Source: Nanchangia anserum
GTDB lineage: Bacteria > Actinomycetota > Actinomycetes > Actinomycetales > Actinomycetaceae
Length of the DNA stretch: 64,000 nucleotides
Assembly: GCF_015240065.1 (NCBI RefSeq)
Contig: NZ_CP060506.1
Coordinates: forward strand, 1,488,001-1,552,000
Direction of reading: 5' to 3'
Positions 37,932 to 47,607 of the stretch are shown here, piece by piece. The notes under the pieces were generated by a model that ran no database searches, was not told where the DNA came from, and saw only the letters and a program-made list of their open reading frames with translations. The translations under genes and the position numbers were made by a program. The number at the start of each line of letters is the position of its first letter. Positions within the stretch are counted from its first letter, which is position 1.

Positions 37932-39737
37932 CTACGTCGCGGCGTCCTCGGCGAGCAGCGCCTCGATCGCGGCCAAGGCCTCGGGCGAATCGGTGAGGTG
38001 ATTGTGCCCCGGCGTGGCGAGTCGCCAGTCGCGCGAGCCATCTAGCGTCGTGCCGTTGGGAACCTGCTGGTCGAACGAGGCCGAGACCGTCCAGATGCGC
38101 CCGTTGACCTCGCGATGCTCGGCCAACTCGCGCAGCTCGCGCGCATCCGGGGAGAGCATGCGCGCGGGCGCCCACCACGGAGCGAGCCCCGCCAGCGCCG
38201 ACCCCGACCACGGGGTGCCGGCGGCAATGACCCGGCGCACGCGCGCGCCCTGATCGCCGAGCAGAACGGCCTTGGCGACGAGTCCACCCTTGGAATGGGC
38301 GACGAGGACGGCGTCGGTGGCGTCGTCGTGGGCCAGTTGGTCTCCGACGCGCCGCGCCAACTCGTCGATGGTCGCCAGAGAACGCCCCAGCCCCTTGATC
38401 GGGCGGACGTCGCAGCCACTCGCGCGCAGCCGCTCGGCCAGGCGCGACCAGATTCGCCACGTCTGGGTCATCCCCGACAGCAGGTAGACGGGATAGGGCG
38501 TCAGCGGCTCCCCCTCACCCGCGCCGGGGGCATCCGTGCTGCCGTGACGGAGGAGGGTCCACGCCTCGCGCGCCGCCTCGGCCATGTTGCGGCCCTCTTG
38601 GCGCACCGAGTGGGCGTAGTCACCGGGGGTGACGCTGCGCCACTGGCCCGACCCGATGCTCGCGCGCGCCGCGTCCATCGCCTGCGCGGCCACCACGTGC
38701 CACGCCTCGACGAGGGAACCGCGCCGGCGCTCGCGCATGCGGCGGCTCCCGATGGCGATGACGGATTCGTCGCGCTGGTGCTCACTCGTCGGCAAGACGT
38801 GTTCGAGCAGGTCGTAGGCCGTTTCAATGCCCGAGGTATCGACATCCAGGCGTTCGGCGGCAGCCCACACGTCCGCCTCGCGCACGCGGTCGCCTCCCAG
38901 CGGTGAAGCCGTGGCCGCCAGCTGAATGAGGCGGTGGGCAATGATGTCGTGGTGGCGGTACATGACCGAGTGAGCCGCGTGGTCGACCGTGTGGATTTCC
39001 GCCGCTCCCCCAGCCGCCTCGGCCAGGCTGGCCAGCCAGTCGCGCGGGGCAACGTAGTCGTGTTCGCCGCGCACGAGGACGACGAGGCAGCTCGTGCGCG
39101 CGATGACGTCCTCGACGGGGAATCCCAGCATGGCCGGCAGCACCTCGGCGAACCAGTGCGGCCCGCACATGAGGTAGGCCGGGATCGCGACGAGTCCAAC
39201 GCGCAGCGGCTCCAGCAGAGACGACTGGATGAAGCGCGCGCCGACGCGCACGAGCGAGCGCTCGGCGGAATTGACCGGCGGCCCGAGCAGGAGGATTCGC
39301 CCGGCGAGATCGTGGTGGCGCGCAAGCGCAGCGATAACGACCTGGGCACCCATCGAGTGACCGAGGATGACGGGATCCCTCACTCCCTCGGCCTCGATGA
39401 CGGCGGCGAGGACGTCGGCAAAACCGTCGATTCCCAACGCCTTCTTCGGCACCGGCAGCGTCGAGAACCCCGGCAGGTCGAGCATGAGGACGTCGGCGAA
39501 GTCCGCGAGCGCGTTGGCGAGGGGGATGAAGTAACGCGCGGATACGCCGATGCCGTGGACGAGGACGATGACGGGTACTCCGCCCTCGCCCAGGGCCCTG
39601 CCCGAGCTATCGCGCGTGACGCGGTAGGTGCGCACGAAGACGCGTTGGCCGTCGATGCGCAGGGAGCGTATCGAGATCGTCGGGTCGGGGATTTTCGTGC
39701 GCGACCACGCGTTGAGGGGAACGACGGGGCGGCTCAT
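37932..39737 (-). CDS. Double-domain alpha/beta-hydrolase fusion
   Basis: A 601-residue protein holding two alpha/beta-hydrolase folds, each with a plausible triad. Domain 1 (about 20-275): LVHG (59-62), nucleophile GHSMG (Ser128), acid in RGEHDYV (Asp227), base in DHAAHS (His256). Domain 2 (about 415-600): LLSGMTQTW, nucleophile AHSKGG (Ser482), SASFDQQVP (Asp556) and TPGHNHL (His578 or His580). A charged helical linker of about 130 residues joins them. No signal peptide. Domain 1 resembles ordinary esterases/lipases; domain 2 resembles PGAP1/lipase-like hydrolases. Its ATG is 3 bases after the stop of the response regulator gene, so it is the fourth gene of the two-component operon. Substrates unknown. 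Confidence 0.85.
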   Translation of the reverse strand: MSRPVVPLNAWSRTKIPDPTISIRSLRIDGQRVFVRTYRVTRDSSGRALGEGGVPVIVLVHGIGVSARYFIPLANALADFADVLMLDLPGFSTLPVPKKALGIDGFADVLAAVIEAEGVRDPVILGHSMGAQVVIAALARHHDLAGRILLLGPPVNSAERSLVRVGARFIQSSLLEPLRVGLVAIPAYLMCGPHWFAEVLPAMLGFPVEDVIARTSCLVVLVRGEHDYVAPRDWLASLAEAAGGAAEIHTVDHAAHSVMYRHHDIIAHRLIQLAATASPLGGDRVREADVWAAAERLDVDTSGIETAYDLLEHVLPTSEHQRDESVIAIGSRRMRERRRGSLVEAWHVVAAQAMDAARASIGSGQWRSVTPGDYAHSVRQEGRNMAEAAREAWTLLRHGSTDAPGAGEGEPLTPYPVYLLSGMTQTWRIWSRLAERLRASGCDVRPIKGLGRSLATIDELARRVGDQLAHDDATDAVLVAHSKGGLVAKAVLLGDQGARVRRVIAAGTPWSGSALAGLAPWWAPARMLSPDARELRELAEHREVNGRIWTVSASFDQQVPNGTTLDGSRDWRLATPGHNHLTDSPEALAAIEALLAEDAAT

Positions 39738-39740
39738 CGC

Positions 39741-40412
39741 TCAGTCCAGATCGAGTCGGTAGCCGATGCCGCGCACGGTGACGATCCGCTTCATGCCGAT
39801 CTTGAGGCGCAGGTAGCGCACGTACACGTCGACGACGTTCGAGCCGGGATCGTAGTCGAATCCCCAGACCAGGTCGAGCAGTTGGGTGCGGGTGAGCACC
39901 TGGCCGGGGTGTTCGATGAAGGCCTGGAGCATGGTGAATTCGCGCGGGGTCAGCTCGACGGCCTCGTCGGCGACGAAGACGCGGTGGGTGCGCAGCTCGA
40001 GGCGGATGTCGCCGGCCTCCAACACGTCGTCGGAGTCAACCGATCCCGAAGCCTTGCGCAGTTGCAGGCGGATGCGGGCGATGAGTTCTTCGAGGCGGAA
40101 GGGCTTGGGAACGTAGTCGTCCGCCCCCTGATTGAGTCCCTGGACGGTGTCGTCGACGCTCGTACGCGCGGTGAGCACGATGATGGGCAGCTGGTAGCCC
40201 TGGCCGCGCACGTGTTCGAGGACCTCGAAGCCGTCGATGTCGGGCAGGCCGATGTCGAGCAGCATGAGGTCGTAGGCGTGATCGATGATCTGGCGAATGG
40301 CCTCGCGACCGCGGTCGACGATGGTGACGTCGTAGTCGGCGGCACGCAGGCCTTTTTCGAGAAATGACGAGATTCCCGGTTCGTCTTCGACAACGAGAAT
40401 TCGTTCACTCAT
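39741..40412 (-). CDS. OmpR-family response regulator
   Basis: Cytoplasmic regulator of the adjoining kinase. The 223 residues have the receiver acidic pocket VVEDEPG, the phosphorylated Asp in LMLLDIGLPD (near residue 52), LTARTS and Lys in DDYVPKPF, then the winged helix with LTPREFTMLQAFIEHPG and RIVTVRGIGYRLDLD. An open frame extends upstream, but ATG 40412 has AAGGAGGACATC and overlaps the end of the kinase gene by 8 bases. Confidence 0.95.
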   Translation of the reverse strand: MSERILVVEDEPGISSFLEKGLRAADYDVTIVDRGREAIRQIIDHAYDLMLLDIGLPDIDGFEVLEHVRGQGYQLPIIVLTARTSVDDTVQGLNQGADDYVPKPFRLEELIARIRLQLRKASGSVDSDDVLEAGDIRLELRTHRVFVADEAVELTPREFTMLQAFIEHPGQVLTRTQLLDLVWGFDYDPGSNVVDVYVRYLRLKIGMKRIVTVRGIGYRLDLD

Positions 40413-42018
40413 GATGTCCTCCTTGGTTCCCGCTCGAGGTGAGCGGGATGTATAGCGTGAACATGCTGCCGCATCCGGGACGTGACGTGAGTTCGAGAGC
40501 TCCGCCATGCAATGCGGCAATGGCTGTGACGATGGTTAGCCCCAGGCCCGAGCCGGGTGTCTGGTGGTCGATGCGGGCGAAACGCTCGAAGATGCGCGGC
40601 GCGTTGTGCGCTTCGACGCCGATCCCGTGATCGCGCACCCACAGGCTTGCCCACGGCTCATCCGGGCGGGACGTCCCCGGGGCGAGCGTGCGCGTCGTCG
40701 GCGTGATCGGGCTGTCCGCGCCGCCGAGTGTGGGCTCGTAGCCGATTCCCGATCCGATGAAGATCTGGGAGTCTGGCGCCGAGAACTTCGTCGCGTTCTC
40801 GACCAGCTGGAGCATGGCTTGGGACAGGCGCTGGGGGTCGGCGATGGCGTCGCCTTCGGCCAGGTGGTCGAGGGCGACGCGCTGGGAACCCAGTTGCGCG
40901 GCGTGTTGCAAGACGTCGAGCGTGAGCTCGGTGAGGGAGATCCGTTCGGGGCGGACGAAGTGAGGAGTGGCCGCGCGAGCGACGTCGATGAGGTCCTCGC
41001 TCATCCGGTGCATCCGCGAGATTTCGCCGAGGACGAGGTCACGGGTGTGCGCCGCGTCGGTCGGGTTAGTCGGGTCCATGAGTTCGAGGTGCCCCTGGAC
41101 GACGGTCAGCGGCGTGCGCAGCTCGTGCCCGGCGTCGTTGAGCAGGTGGCGCTGGGCCTCGGTGGCGTTTTGCAGGCGGTCGACCATGCCGTTAAACGAC
41201 GACGCGAGGTCGCCGAGATCGTCACTGGAGGACACGGGGATGCGCTGGGTGAGGTCGTCGGCCGTCGCGACCGAGCGCATCATCGCGCGCAGCTGCGCCA
41301 GCGGCTTCAAGATGCGCGACATCGACAGCGACGTCACCAGCCCAACGAGCGAAAGCACGATGAGGGCGACCCCGCTGAAGAGGCGAACGAGGTTGATCGT
41401 CTGGTCGAGCGCCTCGTCGGTGTCGTGGATGAGCACCACCGCCCCCGGCTCGTCGCCGACGACGCGCAGGGGGATGACGGTGATCCGGTAGTCGTGGCTG
41501 GCGACGCGCAGCGTCGTCGCCCGCGCGCGCGAGGAGGTGGCGACGAGCGACGTCACCCGGTCCATGAGCGCGCTCTTCGCGACGACGGCCTGGGCACTGC
41601 CGGCCTGGTAGAGCTCGGGAACACCTCCGACGAAGCCAACGATCGTCGTGCCCGATTCACGTGGGGCACGAGTCAGGTAGCTGTAGACGAGGGTCTCGGT
41701 CGTCGTCGGCACCTCGAACCCGCTTGTGCCATCGAGGGAATCGGCGAATTCGCGCACCGACGCCAGGGCGGCGCGCGATTGGCGGTCCTGGCTCGAGTGC
41801 ACCTGAATGATCCCGGCGATCGCCATCACCGTGCCCATGAGCACGAGGACGACGAGCGAGATGACGACGATGTTGACGGTGATGCGCACCCGCAGGTTGG
41901 CCAGGGTGAATCGACCGACGACGGGCTTGAGCCGGGCGTCCGAGAACTCGGCGTGGTCGATGACGCGCTTGGGCAGCGTGCGAGCGGCGGGCGCGTAGGC
42001 GGGGCGACGCTCACTCAT
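40405..42018 (-). CDS. Sensor histidine kinase
   Basis: Membrane sensor. In its 537 residues: a cytoplasmic N-terminus, TM1 (about 48-72), an extracellular domain (to about 215), TM2 (SGVALIVLSLVGLVTSLSM), a HAMP segment (RILKPLAQLRAMMRSV), the dimerisation/phosphorylation helix with LLNDAGHELRTPLTVVQGH, and an ATPase domain with ENATKFS, VRDHGIGV, FERFARIDH and GSGLGLTIV. The extracellular part has no family I recognise. Start ATG 42018 overlaps the stop of the small upstream gene by 8 bases; its own stop overlaps the regulator. Confidence 0.95.
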   Translation of the reverse strand: MSERRPAYAPAARTLPKRVIDHAEFSDARLKPVVGRFTLANLRVRITVNIVVISLVVLVLMGTVMAIAGIIQVHSSQDRQSRAALASVREFADSLDGTSGFEVPTTTETLVYSYLTRAPRESGTTIVGFVGGVPELYQAGSAQAVVAKSALMDRVTSLVATSSRARATTLRVASHDYRITVIPLRVVGDEPGAVVLIHDTDEALDQTINLVRLFSGVALIVLSLVGLVTSLSMSRILKPLAQLRAMMRSVATADDLTQRIPVSSSDDLGDLASSFNGMVDRLQNATEAQRHLLNDAGHELRTPLTVVQGHLELMDPTNPTDAAHTRDLVLGEISRMHRMSEDLIDVARAATPHFVRPERISLTELTLDVLQHAAQLGSQRVALDHLAEGDAIADPQRLSQAMLQLVENATKFSAPDSQIFIGSGIGYEPTLGGADSPITPTTRTLAPGTSRPDEPWASLWVRDHGIGVEAHNAPRIFERFARIDHQTPGSGLGLTIVTAIAALHGGALELTSRPGCGSMFTLYIPLTSSGNQGGHHE

Positions 42019-42232
42019 CGGCCGTCTCCGGGAGTCTCGTCGGTTCCGCCGGGACCCCGGCCGGAGCGGTCCGCGGTGCCGTCGGTGACACGGCCGAGGG
42101 CGGCGACACGCTGACGCCCGGCCCCAAGTCGTGTGAGCGCGTGCGCAGGGACAGCCCGACCAGCACGATCACGGCGATGATGATGAGTACGGCGAGGGCA
42201 CCCGTCGCTACCAGCAGCGAACTCCTGCGCAC
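42011..42232 (-). CDS. Small membrane protein at head of two-component operon
   Basis: A 73-residue protein of unknown function: one N-terminal TM helix (LLVATGALAVLIIIAVIVLVGLSL in two runs, about 5-28), then a Pro/Ala/Ser/Thr-rich tail predicted to be extracellular. Start GTG 42232 is preceded by AGGAAGGACGGTGAGG. The last 8 bases overlap the kinase start, so the two are translationally coupled. The topology suits a co-sensor or modulator of the kinase, but that is inference from position only. Confidence 0.65.
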   Translation of the reverse strand: MRRSSLLVATGALAVLIIIAVIVLVGLSLRTRSHDLGPGVSVSPPSAVSPTAPRTAPAGVPAEPTRLPETADE

Positions 42233-42295
42233 CCGCGCCTCACCGTCCTTCCTCGCATGACCGCCCGGTCGAGCCGAAGCCCCTACTCTACCGCG

Positions 42296-43504
42296 TCAGC
42301 GGGCCTGTTGAAGCAGGTCAGCGATACGTTCGCAGCCGGTGGCGAGGTCGTCGTCACCCAGCGCGTAGGACAGGCGGAAGTACCCGGAAGGTCCGAATGC
42401 CTCGCCGGGAACGACCGCGACCTTCGCCTCGTTGAGCAGCAGGGTTGCCAGCTCCTGCGAGGTGTGGCACACGGTGCCGTTGATGTCGCGTCCCAGCAGA
42501 TCCTGGCAGTCGGCGTAGACGTAGAAGGCGCCCTTCGGGGTCGGCACCGACAGCCCGTCGATGCCCGCGAGCATCTTGACCATCGTCTTGCGGCGCCGGT
42601 CGAAGGCCTCGCGCATCTCGTAGACGGCGTCAAGGGGGCCCGACACGGCGGCGAGCGCGGCCTGCTGGGCGACGTTGCACACGTTGGAGCACAGGTGCGA
42701 CTGGAAGTTCTTCGCCAGTTTGATCGCCGGGGCCGGACCGATCATCCAGCCGACGCGCCACCCCGTCATCGCGTAGGTCTTGGCCACGCCGTTGAGGACG
42801 ATCGTCTGGTCGGCGAGTTCGGGAACCTCGGCGACGATGTGGGCGGCTTCGGCGTCGTCGTAAAGCAGGTGCTCGTAGATCTCGTCGGTGAGCACCCAGA
42901 TGCCGTGCTCGAGGCACCACTGGCCGATCGCGCGGACCTCGTCGCGGGTGTAGACCGAGCCGGTCGGGTTGGACGGCGAGCAGAAGAGAAGACACTTCGT
43001 GCGGTCGGTTCGTGCCGCCTCCAGCTGGTCGACCGTGACCTTGTAGTCCTGATCGGCACCGGCGAAGACCTCGACCGCGCGTGCGCCGGTGAGGTTGATG
43101 ATCTCGATGTAGGACGTCCAGTACGGCGTCGGCAAGATCGCCTCGTCGCCGGGGTTGAGCAGCGCGTGGAAGGCCTGGAACACCGCCTGCTTGCCACCGT
43201 TCGTAACGACGATGTTGGCGGGATCGACCTCGTAGCCGGAGTCGCGCAGCGTCTTCGCGGCGATGGCTTCGCGCAGGCTCGCGAGCCCGGCACCGGCCGT
43301 GTACTTGTGGTTCGCCGCATCGCGGCAAGCAGCGGCGGCCGCCTCGACGATGTAGTCGGGGGTCGCGAAATCGGGTTCGCCCGCGCCGAAGCCGATAACG
43401 GGTTCGCCGGCGGCGCGCAGCTCGGCGGCGCGAGCCGTCACGGCGAGGGTGGCCGAGGGGGCGATAGCGGAAAGTCGGTCTGACAAATGTGATTGAGCAC
43501 TCAT
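42296..43504 (-). CDS. Class I/II aminotransferase, probable aspartate aminotransferase
   Basis: PLP enzyme linking aspartate/oxaloacetate with glutamate/2-oxoglutarate. The 402 residues include [30 protein letters not shown] (PLP Asn), [11 protein letters not shown] (Asp/Tyr) and [16 protein letters not shown] with the PLP Lys, plus a C-terminal Arg ([12 protein letters not shown]) for the substrate carboxylate. Start ATG 43504 was chosen over 43534 because AAAGGTGAG lies upstream and the [14 protein letters not shown] opening fits the family. An aspC gene between murB and secE is common in actinobacteria. Confidence 0.92.
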   Translation of the reverse strand: MSAQSHLSDRLSAIAPSATLAVTARAAELRAAGEPVIGFGAGEPDFATPDYIVEAAAAACRDAANHKYTAGAGLASLREAIAAKTLRDSGYEVDPANIVVTNGGKQAVFQAFHALLNPGDEAILPTPYWTSYIEIINLTGARAVEVFAGADQDYKVTVDQLEAARTDRTKCLLFCSPSNPTGSVYTRDEVRAIGQWCLEHGIWVLTDEIYEHLLYDDAEAAHIVAEVPELADQTIVLNGVAKTYAMTGWRVGWMIGPAPAIKLAKNFQSHLCSNVCNVAQQAALAAVSGPLDAVYEMREAFDRRRKTMVKMLAGIDGLSVPTPKGAFYVYADCQDLLGRDINGTVCHTSQELATLLLNEAKVAVVPGEAFGPSGYFRLSYALGDDDLATGCERIADLLQQAR

Positions 43505-43530
43505 ACCGGTCAGTTTCTCACCTTTCGCTC

Positions 43531-44775
43531 TCACGCGGTAGTGATCGCCACCGTGCCCGAGCGATCCATGAGTGCCGGCTCGGGAACGAGGGTGACGCCG
43601 AAGCGCTCACGCACGCGCTCGACCACGGCCTCGGCCAGCTCGCGGACGTCGGCGGAGCACGGGGAAGACCCGCGCGTCGTCAGCGCGAGGGTGTGCTTCG
43701 ACGAGATCGCCGCCGTGGCGTCGTCGCGCAGGGCGAAGCCGCGCGAGATTCCGGCGTGCTCGATGAGCCACGCCGCCGACGTCTTGACGACGCCCTCGAG
43801 CAGCGGCGGGGCGTCGGCAATGTTCCTGCGCGCCGCGTAGTCGTAGACGGGAAAGCGCGGGGCCTCGGCGGGCAGGGCGGCCGCGGCGGCCGCACTCAGG
43901 ACGGGATTGGTGAAGAACGACCCGGCCGAGCGCGCATCGGGATCGCGCTCGTCGAGCACCATCCCCTTGCTCGCGCGCAGAGCGAGGACGGCCTCGCGCA
44001 CCTGAGCCGCATCGACGCGGTCGCCGACCTCGACGCCCAAGGCGTCGGCCAGCTGCGCGTACGCGATGGGGGCCGACAGGCTCGCGTGACGGAACGCGAA
44101 CTCGACCGAGGTGATGACCCAGCGCGGGGTCACTTCGCCGCTATGCTGTCCCCACACGCGCTCGCGCTTGAGTCGCGACGTGCGGTACCCCAGCCCCAGC
44201 TCCGCGAGGGCGAGGTGGGCGCGCTGCCCCGTCAGACGGTCGAGGGTCGACACCGACGAGATAACCTCGGCGATCTCGTGGCCGTAGGCACCGACGTTTT
44301 GAACCGGGGCGGCACCGACGGTGCCGGGGATTCCCGACAGCGCCTCCAGCCCCATCCATCCCTCCTCGATCGCGCGGGCCACGAGGGCGTCCAGGCCAAC
44401 CCCGGCGGCCACGCGCACCGTCGCGCCGCCGCACCCCGTGTCGTCGACCACCTCGATGTCGTCGCGCACGTCGCGCACGACGACGCCGTCAAAACCCTCG
44501 TCGGGGGCCACGATGTTGGACCCGCCCCCGAGAACGAGAACGGGGGTGCCGGTGGCATCGGCCTCGCGAATCGTCTCGAGGAACTCGGCCTCGCCGGTCG
44601 CCTCGACGTAGCGGGCGAGCTCTCCCCCGACGCCCAGCGTCGTCAGCTGGGCCAGGCTCGGCTGCGCGCACGTCCCCGGTGCCGGGGCGTAGCTGGCGGG
44701 ACGGGAAGCGATGTGGTCACGCACGGGGTGTGCGACCCACTCGCACGCATCCCCGTCGGTGGCAAGAGTTGTCAT
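43531..44775 (-). CDS. murB: UDP-N-acetylmuramate dehydrogenase MurB
   Basis: FAD enzyme reducing enolpyruvyl-UDP-GlcNAc to UDP-MurNAc in peptidoglycan synthesis. The 414 residues have the FAD loop [23 protein letters not shown], the Arg/Gly-rich [25 protein letters not shown], the active-site segment [14 protein letters not shown] with the catalytic Ser, and a C-terminal helix. It is somewhat longer than the typical ~350 residues, owing to insertions in the middle domain. Start ATG 44775 is leaderless: its -10 hexamer TAAGCT contains the stop codon of purT. Confidence 0.95.
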   Translation of the reverse strand: MTTLATDGDACEWVAHPVRDHIASRPASYAPAPGTCAQPSLAQLTTLGVGGELARYVEATGEAEFLETIREADATGTPVLVLGGGSNIVAPDEGFDGVVVRDVRDDIEVVDDTGCGGATVRVAAGVGLDALVARAIEEGWMGLEALSGIPGTVGAAPVQNVGAYGHEIAEVISSVSTLDRLTGQRAHLALAELGLGYRTSRLKRERVWGQHSGEVTPRWVITSVEFAFRHASLSAPIAYAQLADALGVEVGDRVDAAQVREAVLALRASKGMVLDERDPDARSAGSFFTNPVLSAAAAAALPAEAPRFPVYDYAARRNIADAPPLLEGVVKTSAAWLIEHAGISRGFALRDDATAAISSKHTLALTTRGSSPCSADVRELAEAVVERVRERFGVTLVPEPALMDRSGTVAITTA

Positions 44776-44781
44776 GCCTTC

Positions 44782-44787
44782 AGCTTA
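44782..44787 (-). promoter_or_regulatory. -10 hexamer of murB, containing the purT stop codon
   Basis: TAAGCT (44787-44782) ends 6 bases before the murB ATG; its first three bases are the purT TAA. Confidence 0.5.
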
Positions 44788-46020
44788 GGCATCGGCGGTC
44801 TCGCCCTTCGACCGCACGCGGATCCGGCGTGCGGCCTCGCCGGCTCGCTCCCTCGCCTCCTCGATCGACTCCGCGCGCGCCAACGCCACGCCGAGGCGGC
44901 GCCCGGGGTGAGCCTCGGGCTTGCCGAAGATGCGCACGTCGACCTCGTCGACCGCGAGCGCCTCGCTAAGTCCCTCGTAGATCGGCGCTCCTGACACGAC
45001 GTCGCTCGGGGCCTTGACGACGGCGCTCGCGCCCGGCTGGTCGAGGCGCACGTCGACGGGCAGGCCGAGGATCGCGCGGGCGTGCAGGTCGAATTCTGAG
45101 TAACGCTGGGAGGCCATCGTCACCATTCCCGTGTCGTGCGGACGCGGGGAGACCTCGGAGAAGATGGCGCGCTCGCCGCAGATGAACAGCTCGACGCCGA
45201 AGATGCCGCGCCCTCCCAGGGCGTCGACGACGCGGGTGGCGACGTCACGGGCGCTGGCCAGGGCGGCCTCGCTCATGGGCGCCGGTTGCCAGGATTCGAC
45301 GTAGTCGCCGTCGACCTGGCGGTGCCCGATAGGCGCGCATGTGTCCGTGCGAACCTCGCCGGTGGCGGGGTCAAGCGAGCGGACGGTGAGCAGGGTGATT
45401 TCGTAGTCGAAGTCGACGAAGCCCTCGACGATGACGCGGGTCGTCGCGACGCGCCCGCCCTCGCAGGCCGTGCGCCAGGCGGCCTCGGCCTCGTCGAGGC
45501 TGCGCACGAGGGACTGGCCGTGGCCCGAGCTCGACATGACGGGTTTGACGACCGCGGGCAGGCCGACGGCGGCGATTCCCTCGCGCAGCTCCTCGAGGCT
45601 GGAGGCGAAGCGGTAGGGCGAGGTCTCCAGGCCGAGTTCTTCGGCGGCCAGGCGCCTGATTCCCTCGCGGTTCATCGTCAATTGGACGGCGCGCGGGGTG
45701 GGGACGACGCTCGTCACCCCGGCGGCGTCCAGTTCGGCAAGGGTCTCGGTGGCCAGCGCCTCGATCTCGGGGACGACCAGGTGGGGGCGCACGGTCTCGA
45801 CGAGCTCGCGCAGCTCGCGTGTGTCGGTCATGTCGAGGCAGTAGGCCCGATGCGCGACGGCGTGGGCGGGGGCATTGGCGTAGCGATCGGCCGCGTGGAC
45901 CTCGACGCCAAGGCGTTGGAGGGCGATCGTAACTTCCTTGCCCAGTTCGCCCGATCCCAGCAGCAGGACGCGGAGGGCGGAATCGGTCAGGGCCGTACCG
46001 AGGTGCGACGGCGTGAACAT
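44785..46020 (-). CDS. purT: Formate-dependent GAR transformylase PurT
   Basis: ATP-grasp enzyme making formyl-glycinamide ribonucleotide from formate and ATP in purine synthesis. The 411 residues open with [43 protein letters not shown], have the ATP-grasp [48 protein letters not shown] and the terminal domain [29 protein letters not shown]. Start ATG 46020 has GAGGAGGCCTC. It lies upstream of murB in the same direction. Confidence 0.95.
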   Translation of the reverse strand: MFTPSHLGTALTDSALRVLLLGSGELGKEVTIALQRLGVEVHAADRYANAPAHAVAHRAYCLDMTDTRELRELVETVRPHLVVPEIEALATETLAELDAAGVTSVVPTPRAVQLTMNREGIRRLAAEELGLETSPYRFASSLEELREGIAAVGLPAVVKPVMSSSGHGQSLVRSLDEAEAAWRTACEGGRVATTRVIVEGFVDFDYEITLLTVRSLDPATGEVRTDTCAPIGHRQVDGDYVESWQPAPMSEAALASARDVATRVVDALGGRGIFGVELFICGERAIFSEVSPRPHDTGMVTMASQRYSEFDLHARAILGLPVDVRLDQPGASAVVKAPSDVVSGAPIYEGLSEALAVDEVDVRIFGKPEAHPGRRLGVALARAESIEEARERAGEAARRIRVRSKGETADA

Positions 46021-46055
46021 GAGGCCTCCTCACTGTGACGACTCAGTCACTGCAC

Positions 46056-46061
46056 ACTCTA
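46056..46061 (-). promoter_or_regulatory. Candidate -10 of purT
   Basis: TAGAGT (46061-46056), 35 bases before the ATG; a short inverted repeat GTGAC-6-GTCAC lies in the leader. A separate 8-bp hairpin CGGTTCGC/GCGAACCG (46063-46094) is just upstream. Confidence 0.4.
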
Positions 46062-46093
46062 ACGGTTCGCTCTCGCCCACCACAGGGCGAACC

Positions 46094-46125
46094 GTGGCCC
46101 GGCCGACCGCCGCCGACCGGGCCAC
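46094..46125 (-). terminator. Terminator after the polyol dehydrogenase gene
   Basis: A perfect 9-bp stem GTGGCCCGG / CCGGGCCAC with a 14-base loop, 6 bases after the stop of the dehydrogenase gene. No U-run. Confidence 0.55.
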
Positions 46126-46131
46126 GACGAC

Positions 46132-47583
46132 TCACCTGAGGCCGCGCATGACGTCGCGCACGCCGCGGGTCTCGAGATCGCGCCACACGCGCGTGAAGGC
46201 GGCGACGAAGCGCTCGTCCGTGCCCAGCTCGCCGAAGACGCGGGTGAGCGAGAGGAACCGGCGAGCCGCCTCGGCCCGATCCGGTTCGCGCGCAGCGGCG
46301 ACGAGGTCCTCGGCGAGCGCGTCATCCTGGACGATCTCGCTGCCGTCTTCCGCTGTCCCCCGCACGCCCTGCGCCCACGCCGCGCACATGGCGGCGCCCA
46401 GCGTGATCGAGCGCCCGGCCACCAGGTTGTCGCGCACGGTGCCGAGGACGAACTTCGGCATCCGATCGGAGGCGTCTTGCGCCAGGCGCGCCAGGGTGTC
46501 GGCGATCGAGGCATTGGCAAAGCGCTCGAACAGCGTGTCGACGTAGTCGTCGAGGTCGATGCCTGGTACCGGACGCAGGCTCGGCCTCGCCTCGGCGAGG
46601 TAGGCCCTCGTCAGCGCGGCAATATCGGGATCGGTGGCCGCATCGTGGGCGTAGGTGACGCCGAGCAGGCGCCCCCAGTGCGCGAGCGACTGGTGAGCGG
46701 CGTTGAGCAGCCGCAGCTTCATGAGCTCATACGGCACAACGTCGTCAACCATGTGGGCCCCGGCCTCCTCCAACGGCGGGCGCCCGGCCGGAAACTTGTC
46801 CTCGATGACCCACTGCTCGAACGGCTCGGCGCACACGGGCCACCCGTCGCTGATTCCGAACTTCTCCTCAATGTCCCTGCGGTCCTCGTCCGTCGTCACC
46901 GGAGTGATTCGGTCGACCATGCAGTTGGGGAAGGCAACCTCGACCTCGATCCACTCCGCGAACTCGGCGTCGCACAGGCGCGCCTGGCCGAGCACACTGC
47001 GCCGCGCGATGCGACCGTTACCGGGCAGATTGTCGCACGAGAGGACGGTGAACGGGGCGATGCCGCGCTCGCGACGGCGTCGCAGCGCCTCGACAAGGAA
47101 TCCGAAGACCGTGCGCGGGTGCTCGGGATCGGCCGCGTCGGCGAGGACTCCCGGGTCGTCGGCGAGGAAGTGACCGTCCTCGTCGTCAATCGGGTAGCCG
47201 CCCTCGGTCACGGTCAGCGTGACGATGCGGGTCGACGGCGCGGTCAAGACGTCGAGGACCGCATCGGCTTCCTCGGGTGCATACAGCATGTCGCGCACGG
47301 AACCGATGACCTGCGGCTCCCACTCACCGGTGGGGTATTTCAGGACGAGGGTGTACATGCCGTCTTGGGCGCGCAGCACGTCACGCATTTTGCGATCGTG
47401 CTCCATCGTGCCGACGCCGACGATGCCCCAGCCGTCGGCGCGGCCGGCGCGTGCCAACCGGTCGATGTACATGGCTTGATGGGCGCGGTGGAAATTGCCC
47501 ATCCCGAAGTGGACGATCCCTCTCCCCAGGGCGTCGCGGTCGTAGGTCGGGGTGAGTTCGCAGTCGTGAGGGTGTGATGACAT
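46132..47583 (-). CDS. Mannitol/arabitol dehydrogenase family oxidoreductase
   Basis: NAD-dependent polyol dehydrogenase of the long-chain mannitol-dehydrogenase family. The 483 residues start with RGIVHFGMGNFHRAHQAMYIDRL (nucleotide-binding GxGxFH), contain the family block TLTVTEGGY, SCDNLPGNG and the catalytic-Lys segment YELMKLRLLNAAHQSLAHWG. Start ATG 47583 has AAAGGAC upstream. It follows an MFS carrier of the arabitol/ribitol type and a DeoR regulator on the same strand, so uptake and oxidation of D-arabitol or mannitol to the ketose is the likely pathway. Fructuronate/tagaturonate reductases share the fold and cannot be excluded. Confidence 0.88.
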   Translation of the reverse strand: MSSHPHDCELTPTYDRDALGRGIVHFGMGNFHRAHQAMYIDRLARAGRADGWGIVGVGTMEHDRKMRDVLRAQDGMYTLVLKYPTGEWEPQVIGSVRDMLYAPEEADAVLDVLTAPSTRIVTLTVTEGGYPIDDEDGHFLADDPGVLADAADPEHPRTVFGFLVEALRRRRERGIAPFTVLSCDNLPGNGRIARRSVLGQARLCDAEFAEWIEVEVAFPNCMVDRITPVTTDEDRRDIEEKFGISDGWPVCAEPFEQWVIEDKFPAGRPPLEEAGAHMVDDVVPYELMKLRLLNAAHQSLAHWGRLLGVTYAHDAATDPDIAALTRAYLAEARPSLRPVPGIDLDDYVDTLFERFANASIADTLARLAQDASDRMPKFVLGTVRDNLVAGRSITLGAAMCAAWAQGVRGTAEDGSEIVQDDALAEDLVAAAREPDRAEAARRFLSLTRVFGELGTDERFVAAFTRVWRDLETRGVRDVMRGLR

Positions 47584-47607
47584 GGCAATTGTCCTTTCGG
47601 ATCGAGT

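Noticed and set aside
46021-46094. Purine riboswitch before purT
   Set aside because: The apparent leader is only about 30 bases, with no three-way junction; only short inverted repeats are seen.
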